Below, in pieces: positions 1-8,017 of a stretch of DNA of 40,283 nt. Position 1 is the stretch's first letter. Every line of letters starts with the position of its first letter. The notes under the pieces were generated by a model, which ran no database searches, had not been told where the DNA came from, and was given only the letters and a program-made list of their open reading frames with translations. Source of the DNA: an uncultured Lachnospiraceae bacterium (lineage in GTDB: Bacteria > Bacillota > Clostridia > Lachnospirales > Lachnospiraceae); contig CAOJVE010000004.1 in NCBI GenBank assembly GCA_948444865.1, forward strand, positions 1 to 40,283, given 5' to 3'. A program made the translations under genes and the position numbers.

Positions 1-2
1 AA

Positions 3-65
3 GCTCTGTTCGCATTCCTGACCGAAAAAGGTCATCCGGCTCTTGGACTTGACCCGCTGATGTAA
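3..65 (+). CDS. C-terminal end of an unidentified protein (…ALFAFLTEKGHPALGLDPLM*), truncated by window start
   Basis: Open frame from the window edge to TAA at 63-65, followed by a terminator-like hairpin; family not recognisable from 20 aa. Confidence 0.5.
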   Translation, partial: ALFAFLTEKGHPALGLDPLM

Positions 66-82
66 GTAAAAGCTTGGCTATG

Positions 83-118
83 AAAGGCTAAGAGGCGCAT
101 ATAGTCTCTTAGCCTTTT
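83..118. terminator. Rho-independent (possibly bidirectional) terminator
   Basis: AAAGGCTAAGAG (83-94) / CTCTTAGCCTTT (106-117) perfect 12-bp stem with flanking A/T tracts. Confidence 0.8.
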
Positions 119-132
119 GGCGTTTTAAATCA

Positions 133-1072
133 TTAAAAACAAAAGCTTAAAACGTCTTCTTCCAGAAATTTCAGATAAGCCGCTCCCAACTGGCTGACGA
201 TCAGGCCTTTTTTTCAGGATATAGCCCAGGTGCAGCTCACCTAAAGGAGCTTCCAGGGGTTTTGCCAGAATTTCCCCCTGGCCCTTATGGAATTGATCGG
301 CGTTGCTGTTGGTCAGGCCGGGGCCGATGCTGAAGCAGTCGGTTTTCCGCACCAGGGCGATTTTCGTGCTGCGGTCGCACACATGGACATTGTGGCTTAA
401 GATTTTATAGAACAAAGGCTTCTCGGAAAAGTGGGAATTCCCCAGGCCCTGGTCGTAGGTGACGAAGGGATAGTCCTCCAGGTCTTTTAAGGTGACCGAC
501 AGTTTTTCCGACAGGGGATGTCCGGCGCGGAAGAAAGCATAATTTCGCATGGCCGCGATTTCGTGGAAACACACGTCGCAGGAAGAGAAAAGCGTCTGCA
601 GGCTTTTTCGGTGAGCGTCGTGGATGGCCAGCACGCCCAGCTCGCTCTTTTTGGTGGAAACGTCGTGAATCACCGAGTTGATGTCGCACTCCCAGATGGC
701 CATGTCGTAGCTTTGGGAATCCATTTCTTGGAAAATCCGCGTAAAGGCGTGGGTGGCAAAGGGCAGCCGTTGGGAGGATACAGAGAACCGCATGGGGATG
801 GTTTTGCGCGCCTGGTACCGCTGCTCCAGATACTGGGAAAGCTCCACGATTTCCTTGGCGTAGCGGATGAAGTCCTCTATCGGGGGCCGCTGGCCCTGGT
901 GCGGACCATGGCGGTGAAAATGGTGGGGATAGACGCGGAGGGCCTGTGCGGGATGCTCTGCGCCAGAGGGAAAGAAGTGAAAATTTTCTAAGCCGGGTAC
1001 GAAGCTCTCGCTGGGCTGTGTCAGGGAATATTCCACCTTCGGAGGGATTTTCTGACAGACTTCCCTGTGGGG
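133..1072 (-). pseudogene. LysR-family regulator remnant: effector-binding domain only, joined at its N-side to an HxlR C-terminal fragment, with a C-terminal frameshift
   Basis: EDFIRYAKEIVELSQYLEQRY… is a LysR linker/effector domain with no HTH; upstream in-frame IPPKVEYSLT.PSESFVPGLE matches the HxlR at 2688-3053; removing one base in the 7-T run at 208-214 restores GLIVSQLGAAYLKFLEEDVLSFCF* (stop 133-135). Confidence 0.75.
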
Positions 1073-1086
1073 GCCTTTTCCGCAAT

Positions 1087-1959
1087 TTACAGAATAAATT
1101 TTAGGAAGCTTTTGAATAAAGGGTTGGCGCGGTTATTCTTTTTACAAATCACGTAGATTTTTCGCTTTTGAATATCGGCGATCGGCAGCGCTTTTAAGGG
1201 GCAGTCCGGGTTTAAAAGGGAGAGCGTGTGTTCCGGGGCCAGGGAGACGCCCAGGTTTTTTTGCGCGAGCCGAAAATGGGTTTGCGGGTCGTTGGACCAA
1301 AATACAACGTGGGGGGACGCGCCCTGTTTCTGAAAATCTTCTTTTAAAAGGACATGGCCCTTGTTTTTCAGATCGGAAGTGAGCAGGGGCTCCTCCCGCA
1401 GATCGGCGATAAACAAACGCTCTTTCGCGGCTAGGCGGTGGGAGTGCGGCAGGAGGGCGTATATGGATTCCTCCATCAGAAAGTCCGCCTGAATCAAGGG
1501 AGAGGAAAAAGGCCCCATGCTAAAAGCGATGTCCAGGCTCCCCTTTTCAATCCGCTCCTCGCACGCGTAGTCGGTTTCGTTGGACATTTCAATGAGGACT
1601 TCCGGGTGGGATTTTCGGAAGCGTTGGATGGAAACCTCTATGTCGTCGAGCGCGTTCAGCACGCTGGCGGAGAAGCCGATTTTCAGACGGCTGGCCGCTT
1701 TTTTTGCGTTTTCCAGGATGGCCATGGCATTTTGAAATTCTTCGGTCAGGTAAACCGCCTGCTTATAGAACAAATCTCCGAAAGCGGTCGGGCTCAGATG
1801 ATTTTTTTCCCTGAAAAAAAGTGGAAGCTCCAGTTCTTTTTCCAGGTTGTGGATGGATTTTGACAATCCCTGCTGGGAAATGTGCAGCTGACGGGCGGCT
1901 GCGGTAAAGCTTGCGGTTTTGTATACGGCGATAAAATAATTGAGCTGCTTAAAATCCAA
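1087..1959 (-). CDS. LysR-family transcriptional regulator (TTG start)
   Basis: N-terminal wHTH MDFKQLNYFIAVYKTASFTAAARQLHISQQGLSKSIHNLEKELELPLFFR; full-length effector domain; GGAGGTG RBS before TTG. Confidence 0.9.
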   Translation of the reverse strand: MDFKQLNYFIAVYKTASFTAAARQLHISQQGLSKSIHNLEKELELPLFFREKNHLSPTAFGDLFYKQAVYLTEEFQNAMAILENAKKAASRLKIGFSASVLNALDDIEVSIQRFRKSHPEVLIEMSNETDYACEERIEKGSLDIAFSMGPFSSPLIQADFLMEESIYALLPHSHRLAAKERLFIADLREEPLLTSDLKNKGHVLLKEDFQKQGASPHVVFWSNDPQTHFRLAQKNLGVSLAPEHTLSLLNPDCPLKALPIADIQKRKIYVICKKNNRANPLFKSFLKFIL

Positions 1960-1991
1960 AATCAGTCACCTCCATAATAAAGCAGTATAGC

Positions 1992-2006
1992 ACAACTTAA
2001 AGTTGT
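1992..2006. promoter_or_regulatory. Perfect inverted repeat ACAACTT-A-AAGTTGT, candidate LysR operator
   Basis: 15-bp perfect dyad in the divergent intergenic region between lysR and the RACE remnant. Confidence 0.5.
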
Positions 2007-2080
2007 TATGTTACAAAAATTTTCTGCTTTATAAAAAGGAATCGGCAGAATAAAATAAGACGCAAAGGAGGGATAGAGGT

Positions 2081-2676
2081 ATGCCAAAAGTAATATTTTG
2101 GTTTGAGGATGGAAGGGCCGTGCAGGCTTCGGCGGCTAAGGGAAGCGGCCTGCTGGACATAGCCAGGAACGCAAATGTGGTCATGGATGCGCCCTGTTCC
2201 GGAAACGGGGCCTGCGGCAAGTGCCGCGTGAAATTAACGGCGGGCGCTCTGCAGTCCCAAAAGACGCTCCATCTCACGGACGAGGAGTTTGAGCAGGGAT
2301 GGCGCCTTGCGTGCGTCAGCGTTATTGAGGAAGACGTAGAGGTGGAAGCGCCGGATGTGGCCGCGGCTTTTAAAAAGAGGATGAAAATTGCGAATCTGGA
2401 CTCCAAGGAGGAGACGGCGATTTTCGAGGAGGCGAAAAAGGGCATCGAGTCGGTGGGAATCCCCATGGAAAATTCCATTATATTGGCAATTCGTCCCTGA
2501 CGGGGGCTTACGCCATACTGATGTCCGCGGAGGCGGAGCGGAAAACCTACGAGCTGGCCGAGAATATGACCTATTTGGAATTGAGCGCCATACCGGCCTA
2601 TATGGATGAATTTATAGCCTGCTGTTTCCTGCCCCATACGGACGCCGGGCTCTTTCCCAGCGTGAAAGAAATGTAG
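2081..2676 (+). pseudogene. Internally deleted 2Fe-2S/ASKHA-domain protein (RACE-type corrinoid-protein activator, DUF4445 family)
   Basis: N-terminal ferredoxin motif CSGNGACGKC…LAC and linker are intact (frame of 2081), then the frame changes to IGNSSLTGAYAILMSAEAERKTYELAENMTYLELSAIPAYMDEFIACCFLPHTDAGLFPSVKEM* (stop 2674-2676), a family-like C-terminus; the central ATPase region is absent. Confidence 0.75.
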
Positions 2677-2687
2677 GCCATGCGCCG

Positions 2688-3053
2688 CTATTTCCTGTAC
2701 GGATTCTGGTAACCCGGGCAAAGGCGCGCTTCGCTCCACGCCATCATGGCCTCCAGGACGGGGACGAAGCTTTCGCCAAGCGGCGTCAGGGAATATTCCA
2801 CCTTCGGCGGAATTTCCTGGTAAACTTTCCTGTGGAGGAATCCGTCGCTTTCCAGCTCCCGCAGCTGTTTCGTCAGCGTGGACTGGGAGATCCCGTCCAG
2901 CCGGCGCATCAGCTCCCCGAAACGCTGGACCTTGTAAAAAGACACGTACCACAGAATCAGGATTTTCCATTTCCCGCCGATGACAGACTGGAGCCTGCTC
3001 ATGGGGACGCAGCGGGCGAGGGCGTCCGGCTTGTTGAATTTATTTTCAGACAT
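2688..3053 (-). CDS. HxlR-family winged-helix transcriptional regulator
   Basis: GGKWKILILWYVSFYKVQRFGELMRRLDGISQSTLTKQLRELESDGFLHRKVYQEIPPKVEYSLTPLGESFVPVL is the HxlR signature; start chosen at MSENK. Confidence 0.9.
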   Translation of the reverse strand: MSENKFNKPDALARCVPMSRLQSVIGGKWKILILWYVSFYKVQRFGELMRRLDGISQSTLTKQLRELESDGFLHRKVYQEIPPKVEYSLTPLGESFVPVLEAMMAWSEARLCPGYQNPYRK

Positions 3054-3215
3054 TTCAGTCCTCCTCTTCTTTTGTCGTAAAAGTCTATACCAGTATATTC
3101 CGGCGGCCGGGAAAAAGCAAGTCCGTGCGAAAAAGCGCACCTACGCTAAAAAAAGACAGTTCTTGCGAAGAAGTTTTTTTCGGGGTAAGGTTACAGGCAG
3201 AAGGAGGAATGACAG

Positions 3216-4115
3216 ATGCATTATACAGGAACCATTTGGCGGCCGCCCTATGAAGCCTCGTCTTTGCTGGTGGAGGCCACGGCGGGCTGCACCCACCACA
3301 GATGTAAATTCTGCACCCTTTACGCGGACCTGCCTTTTAAATTCAGGTTGTCGCCGCTAAAGGACGTGGAGGCGGATTTGAAAGAGGCGAGGGAGATGCG
3401 GCAGAACTTTTCGGGAGGCAGGACGGAGCGGATTTTTCTGACCGGGGCGAATCCCTTTGTGCTGAAAGCGGACCGGCTGAAGGCGATTGCAGAGCTGGCG
3501 CATAAATATTTTCCAGAAACGAAGACGATCGGGTGTTTTGCCCGGGTGACGGACGTGACGCTGAAGTCCGATGAGGAGCTGGCGGCGCTTGGCCAGGCGG
3601 GCTACGACGGGCTGACCATTGGCATTGAGACAGCGGACGACGAGGCGCTGGCGTTTATGGACAAAGGCTATCTTGCGGCGGACATCGTAGAGCAGTGCGC
3701 CCGGCTGGATCGGGCGGGGATCGGTTACAGCTTTTTTTATCTGGCGGGCATTTCCGGCGCGGGGCGCGGCGAAAAAGGCGCCAGGGCCACGGCCGCCGTC
3801 TGCAACCAGCTTCACCCCAAGGCGGTGGGCGCCAATATGCTGACAATTTACCCGGATTCCAGGCTTTTCGAGGAGATCCGGCAGGGCGCCTGGCAGGAGG
3901 AGAGCGAGACGGAGAAATACCGGGAAATCCGCGCGCTGGCCCAGGGGCTTTCCATTCCCACGGTCTTTGCGGCGCTGGGCGCCTCCAACGCGTTTCAGAT
4001 GCAGGTCAGGCTTCCCGAAGACCGGGAAAAGCTGCTGGCTTTTCTGGATGAGGTCATCGAAAATGTAGGTGAGGACGAGCTGCGGCGTTACCGCAAGAGC
4101 GTCCGCCATCTGTAG
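3216..4115 (+). CDS. Radical SAM protein (paralogue 1, CX4CX2C)
   Basis: TAGCTHHRCKFCTLY cluster motif, TGANPF, GLTIGIETADDEAL strand motifs; RBS AGAAGGAGG. Confidence 0.85.
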   Translation: MHYTGTIWRPPYEASSLLVEATAGCTHHRCKFCTLYADLPFKFRLSPLKDVEADLKEAREMRQNFSGGRTERIFLTGANPFVLKADRLKAIAELAHKYFPETKTIGCFARVTDVTLKSDEELAALGQAGYDGLTIGIETADDEALAFMDKGYLAADIVEQCARLDRAGIGYSFFYLAGISGAGRGEKGARATAAVCNQLHPKAVGANMLTIYPDSRLFEEIRQGAWQEESETEKYREIRALAQGLSIPTVFAALGASNAFQMQVRLPEDREKLLAFLDEVIENVGEDELRRYRKSVRHL

Positions 4116-4127
4116 GGGGTGGCCGCG

Positions 4128-5006
4128 TTGCATTTTACGGGGAGAACCTGGCGGCCGCCCTATGAGGCGCATTCTGTGATCATCCAGGCTACGTCCGGCT
4201 GCGCCTACCGGAAATGTCGTTTCTGCAGCCTTTATAAAGACGAGCCTTTTCGCATGTCTCCCATGAAGGAGTTTGAGGAGGACTTAGCGGAGATCAAAAG
4301 CTTGCAGCCCTACGCCCGGCGCGTTTTCTGGACGGGGGCGAATCCTTTTTCCATGAGCTACGAGCGGCTGAAGCTCCGCGCGCGGACGGTGCGGGATTAT
4401 CTGATCAAATGCCAGACTATGGCCATGTTCGCCAGCGTAAGGGACATTCGGGCTAAAGAAGCATGGCAGCTTAAAAAACTGCGGGCCATGGGCATAAACG
4501 GGCTGACCATCGGCACGGAGAGCGGGGACGACGATACGCTTTTGCTGGCGGGAAAAGGGTATACGGCGGCGGATATTCTGGAGCAGTGCCAAAAGCTTGA
4601 CCAGGCGGGGATCGAATATTATTTCGTCTATATGACCGGGCTTGCCGGGAAAGGCGGGGGATACCGCAATGCGGTGAGAAGCGCAGAACTGTTTAGTCAA
4701 CTCAATCCGTATTTCATTTCCGTGGATTCCCTCACGCTGTTTCCGGGCACAAAGCTGTACCGGATGGCGCAGGCGGGGCGCTTTGTCCCGGCCGGGGAAA
4801 AAGAGCGGCTGCGGGAGCTGCAGATATTCATCGAGGAGCTGCGGATACGGACGCATCTGTTCGCGGATTCCAGGTCGAATTTCTATCCGGTTACGGCCGC
4901 TTTGCCGCGGGAGAGGGAGTCTGTGATCGGTGAGCTGCAGTATGTCCTGGATACGGTGAGCGAGGAGGAAATGGTCGAATACCGCAGAGGATTGAAGTCT
5001 TTATGA
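4128..5006 (+). CDS. Radical SAM protein (paralogue 2, CX4CX2C); TTG start proposed (ORF extends to a GTG at 4119)
   Basis: TSGCAYRKCRFCSLY, TGANPF, GLTIGTESGDDDTL; (TTG)HFTGRTWRPPYEA aligns with MHYTGTIWRPPYEA of paralogue 1. Confidence 0.85.
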   Translation: MHFTGRTWRPPYEAHSVIIQATSGCAYRKCRFCSLYKDEPFRMSPMKEFEEDLAEIKSLQPYARRVFWTGANPFSMSYERLKLRARTVRDYLIKCQTMAMFASVRDIRAKEAWQLKKLRAMGINGLTIGTESGDDDTLLLAGKGYTAADILEQCQKLDQAGIEYYFVYMTGLAGKGGGYRNAVRSAELFSQLNPYFISVDSLTLFPGTKLYRMAQAGRFVPAGEKERLRELQIFIEELRIRTHLFADSRSNFYPVTAALPRERESVIGELQYVLDTVSEEEMVEYRRGLKSL

Positions 5007-5010
5007 AAAT

Positions 5011-5048
5011 CGCCGCTATGGACGTTTTTCCATAGCGGCGGCTGTATT
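5011..5048. terminator. Hairpin terminator between convergent genes
   Basis: CGCCGCTATGG (5011-5021) / CCATAGCGGCG (5030-5040). Confidence 0.7.
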
Positions 5049-5120
5049 TTCTGTATCTTAACTTGAGTTCGGCAGATCCCTGAAAGACGGCGCATTCCTT
5101 GCAAAAAAGCGCAATGTTTT

Positions 5121-6095
5121 TTACCGGTCGAAGTGCACGCCATTCCAGTACACGCATTCTTTCATTTTGGTTTCCGGCAGAAGCTCGACGCCTTTTAGCG
5201 CCCATTTTTTGTATTCCTCGAAGCCCACCCGGTCGATGATATAGCCGATGTGCTCTTTTCCGCCGGGCGCCTTCGGGTTGATGTATTCTTTCACGAAACG
5301 GTAAGTATTCAGAATGATTTTCACAATGGAGTCTTCGTCCGCCCAGATAAGGAAGTCTTCGCCCAGTCGGGGGTTTCGCTTGCCGGTGCGGCCCATCAGG
5401 GTCAGGCGGTAATATTTTTTCGGACTGCGGGTGAAGGCCCGGGTGGGGCATTTGGTGACGCATACGCCGCAGCCAATGCATTTTTCTTCGTCGCGGATAA
5501 CTTTATAATTTTCCATGCGCAGCGCGTCCACGGAGAGGCTTTTGCAGCCTTTGATGCACGCCTGGCAGCTTACGCAGCGGCTGGGGTTGTACTGGGGCAT
5601 GGTCATGCCGATGATTCCGAAGTCGTGGAGCCGCACTTTGCCGCAGTCGTTGGGGCACCCGGTCAGCGCGATTTTAAAGTGCAGGTCATTGGGGAAAATC
5701 TCGTCCTCAATCCGTTTTGCAAACTCGGATGTGTTGTAATTGGCAAAGGGACAGACGTTGTTGCCGATGCAGGCGCACACGTTTCTTGTGCCGGAGGCCG
5801 GATAGCCTGTGCCCGGATTTTCCTGGTTGATGTCTAAAAGCTCGATAATCGGCTGGAGCATCTCGTTGATGGCGTCCATGTCTTCCAGGCGGATGCCCTC
5901 GATCTCGAATCCCTGGCGGGTGGTTAAGTGCACAATGCCGTTGCCGTATTTCTCGGCGATTTCCTGCACCAGTCCTAAGATTTCCGCTTTTAAGTAGCCG
6001 CCGGGGACGCGGATGCGGGAGGCGCCTTCGCCCCTGACTTTGCCGATGCGAAACGCATTCTTTTTCGCTTTCTTTGTGTTGATATCCAAACTCAT
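5121..6095 (-). CDS. asrC: Anaerobic sulfite reductase subunit C (siroheme/4Fe-4S)
   Basis: MSLDINTKKAKKNAFRIGKVRGEGASRIRVPGG start; siroheme motif CIGNNVCPF…TGCPNDC; ferredoxin motifs CVSCQACIKGC and CIGCGVCVTKCP. Confidence 0.93.
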   Translation of the reverse strand: MSLDINTKKAKKNAFRIGKVRGEGASRIRVPGGYLKAEILGLVQEIAEKYGNGIVHLTTRQGFEIEGIRLEDMDAINEMLQPIIELLDINQENPGTGYPASGTRNVCACIGNNVCPFANYNTSEFAKRIEDEIFPNDLHFKIALTGCPNDCGKVRLHDFGIIGMTMPQYNPSRCVSCQACIKGCKSLSVDALRMENYKVIRDEEKCIGCGVCVTKCPTRAFTRSPKKYYRLTLMGRTGKRNPRLGEDFLIWADEDSIVKIILNTYRFVKEYINPKAPGGKEHIGYIIDRVGFEEYKKWALKGVELLPETKMKECVYWNGVHFDR

Positions 6096-6106
6096 ACGCC
6101 CACCTC

Positions 6107-6898
6107 CTAATCGATCAGATTTTTGCCTTCGGCATAGTTGAACACCGGGCCGTCCAGACAGATGTATGTACTGTCCATTTTGCAATGGCCGCATTTTCCA
6201 AGGCCGCAGCACATTTTCCGCTCGTGGGAAATCCAGATGTTTTCTTCCGGCACGCCCCGTTTTAAGATTTCCTGAATCGTGAACTGAATCATGATGGGCG
6301 GTCCCACGGTGATGAATACGGTGTTCGGAATGTCTGTTAAGGGCAAATCCGGAATGTATTTGGTCACCATGCCGACGGGACCTAAGTAGCCTTCCGGGGC
6401 CGCGTCCACGGTTTTGATGACATTCAGATTTTTCTCCCACTCTTTGAAATCTTCTTTGAAAAGGATGTCCGCCGGGGATTTGAATCCGGCGATTAAGGTG
6501 GTTTTCACCGCGTCCGCGGGGTTCTGGGAGAAATAGTCCACGACTGCCTTCACTGGGGAAAGGCCGGTGCCTCCGGCGATGACGACGACTTCCCTGCCTT
6601 TAAAGCGCTCGATGTCGAAGCCGTTGCCGTAGGGGCCGCGCATCAAAAGCGTGTGGCCTTCGTAATGTTCAAAGATTTTGCCTGTGACCTTGCCCACCCG
6701 GCGGATGGTCAGATCCACCGTGTCCGGCCCGATGCCGCTGACGGAGATGGGCGCCTCGCCGTATTTGGGGATGGAAACCTCGAAGAACTGTCCGGGCTTT
6801 ACGTCCCCGGAAAAGCTCATGCGGAACGTGTATTCAATGTCCGTATGCAGGATGATTTCTTTTACCTGGGAAGGAAAAGGGATGTATTCGTTTTTCAT
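6107..6898 (-). CDS. asrB: Anaerobic sulfite reductase subunit B (FAD/NAD-binding, 2Fe-2S)
   Basis: Ferredoxin-reductase fold motifs (MRGPYGNGFD, VIAGGTGLSPVKA), C-terminal ERKMCCGLGKCGHCKMDSTYICLDGPVFNY. Confidence 0.93.
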   Translation of the reverse strand: MKNEYIPFPSQVKEIILHTDIEYTFRMSFSGDVKPGQFFEVSIPKYGEAPISVSGIGPDTVDLTIRRVGKVTGKIFEHYEGHTLLMRGPYGNGFDIERFKGREVVVIAGGTGLSPVKAVVDYFSQNPADAVKTTLIAGFKSPADILFKEDFKEWEKNLNVIKTVDAAPEGYLGPVGMVTKYIPDLPLTDIPNTVFITVGPPIMIQFTIQEILKRGVPEENIWISHERKMCCGLGKCGHCKMDSTYICLDGPVFNYAEGKNLID

Positions 6899-7891
6899 TT
6901 AGGCTTCCTCCTTTGCAAGTTTATTGATGAGGGCGGCATAGGATATGTACTCTGGACAGACCGCGTCGCAGCGTCCGCAGCCTACGCACATGGGGGAACC
7001 GAACCGCTTCTCAAAGTCGTAGATTTTGTGCATGACCTTGAAGCGCATTCGCTCGCCCTGGGTTTTGCGAAATTCAATGCCTCCGGCGATCTCGTCGTAG
7101 CCGTCGACCTGGCAGGAGGCCCAGACTCTGCGCCGTTCGCCCACGTTTTCGTTGTCACGGTAAAGGATGTCCTGCATGGTAAAGCAGGTGCAGGTGGGAC
7201 AGACGAAGTTGCAGCGTCCGCAGCCGATGCAGCGGCTTCCATATTCCTCCCAGATGGGGTTTTGGAAGCTTTCCACGGACAGGTTCTTGGGAAGCGTCAC
7301 CTTCTCTTCATTCTCCGTCACGAATTCCGGCGCAACGTCGCGGCTTTCGTCCTGTTCAAAATAGGGCAGAAGCTCTGGGGACTTGCAGTCGGCCAGCACG
7401 GCGTCTCCCTCCGGCTTTAAGTACAGGTCGTAGGCGTCTGTCCGGTTGGTTCCCATGCTGGCGCAGAATCCGGCGTCGCAGGAATCCTTGCATCCCATCA
7501 GCGCGAAGAGGGCCTTATCCCGCAGGCGTTTATAATAGAAGTCTTCCGGGCCGTTTTCCAGATAGATGGCGTCCAGCCGCCTGACTGCGTGCAGGTCGCA
7601 GCTTCTTAAGAAAATCAGCATTTTCTTCTCACTGCAGGCGGGAACGTTTGTCTGGTCCTCTGTAAAATAAAACAGCGTTTCGTTGACCGCCAGCAGCGCT
7701 TCCTTGAATGAGTATTCGGACCTGCGCTCCCATTCGATTTCGTCCAGCGCGTCGATTTTTCCATAGCGGATTACGTCTGTGTCGGAAAAGCAGCCTTCAC
7801 CGGCAAAAACCTTCGGCGCAAAAATATCATAGTTTTCTTTCAGCTGCGCAAAAATCTGGTCGGCAGCTTTTCTTGCGATCTGATATCCCAT
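6899..7891 (-). CDS. asrA: Anaerobic sulfite reductase subunit A (4Fe-4S)
   Basis: MGYQIARKAADQIF…, CIGCGRCNFVCPTCTC and CVGCGRCDAVCPEYIS; adjacent to asrB and asrC. Confidence 0.92.
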   Translation of the reverse strand: MGYQIARKAADQIFAQLKENYDIFAPKVFAGEGCFSDTDVIRYGKIDALDEIEWERRSEYSFKEALLAVNETLFYFTEDQTNVPACSEKKMLIFLRSCDLHAVRRLDAIYLENGPEDFYYKRLRDKALFALMGCKDSCDAGFCASMGTNRTDAYDLYLKPEGDAVLADCKSPELLPYFEQDESRDVAPEFVTENEEKVTLPKNLSVESFQNPIWEEYGSRCIGCGRCNFVCPTCTCFTMQDILYRDNENVGERRRVWASCQVDGYDEIAGGIEFRKTQGERMRFKVMHKIYDFEKRFGSPMCVGCGRCDAVCPEYISYAALINKLAKEEA

Positions 7892-7928
7892 AGGCATTCT
7901 CCTTTTTTCGTTGTGCTTGTTATCCTGT

Positions 7929-7934
7929 ATTATA
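7929..7934 (-). promoter_or_regulatory. Predicted -10 element (TATAAT) of asrABC
   Basis: TATAAT on minus strand about 38 bp upstream of the asrA start, with no convincing -35, suggesting activator dependence. Confidence 0.5.
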
Positions 7935-7955
7935 GGAAACCGGACGGAAACATTC

Positions 7956-7971
7956 TGTGACAATTATCACA
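7956..7971. promoter_or_regulatory. Crp/Fnr-family binding site TGTGA-CAATTA-TCACA
   Basis: Perfect TGTGA-N6-TCACA half-sites centred ~41.5 bp upstream of the predicted asrA TSS; adjacent regulator has RETTSR in its recognition helix. Confidence 0.75.
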
Positions 7972-8017
7972 CAATGGAAGATTTATGCTGAAAACTTTAA
8001 GGGCGCAGGCGGGCCGG

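Noticed and set aside
3357-4172. Long minus-strand ORF (271 aa) opposite the radical-SAM gene
   Set aside because: Antisense to a clear radical-SAM CDS; composition typical of GC-rich shadow ORFs, no recognisable motifs.
6096-6440. N-terminal extension of the asrC ORF (5121-6440)
   Set aside because: It overlaps asrB antisense-like in another frame; MSLDINTKKAKKNAF at 6095 is the natural AsrC start with an RBS.
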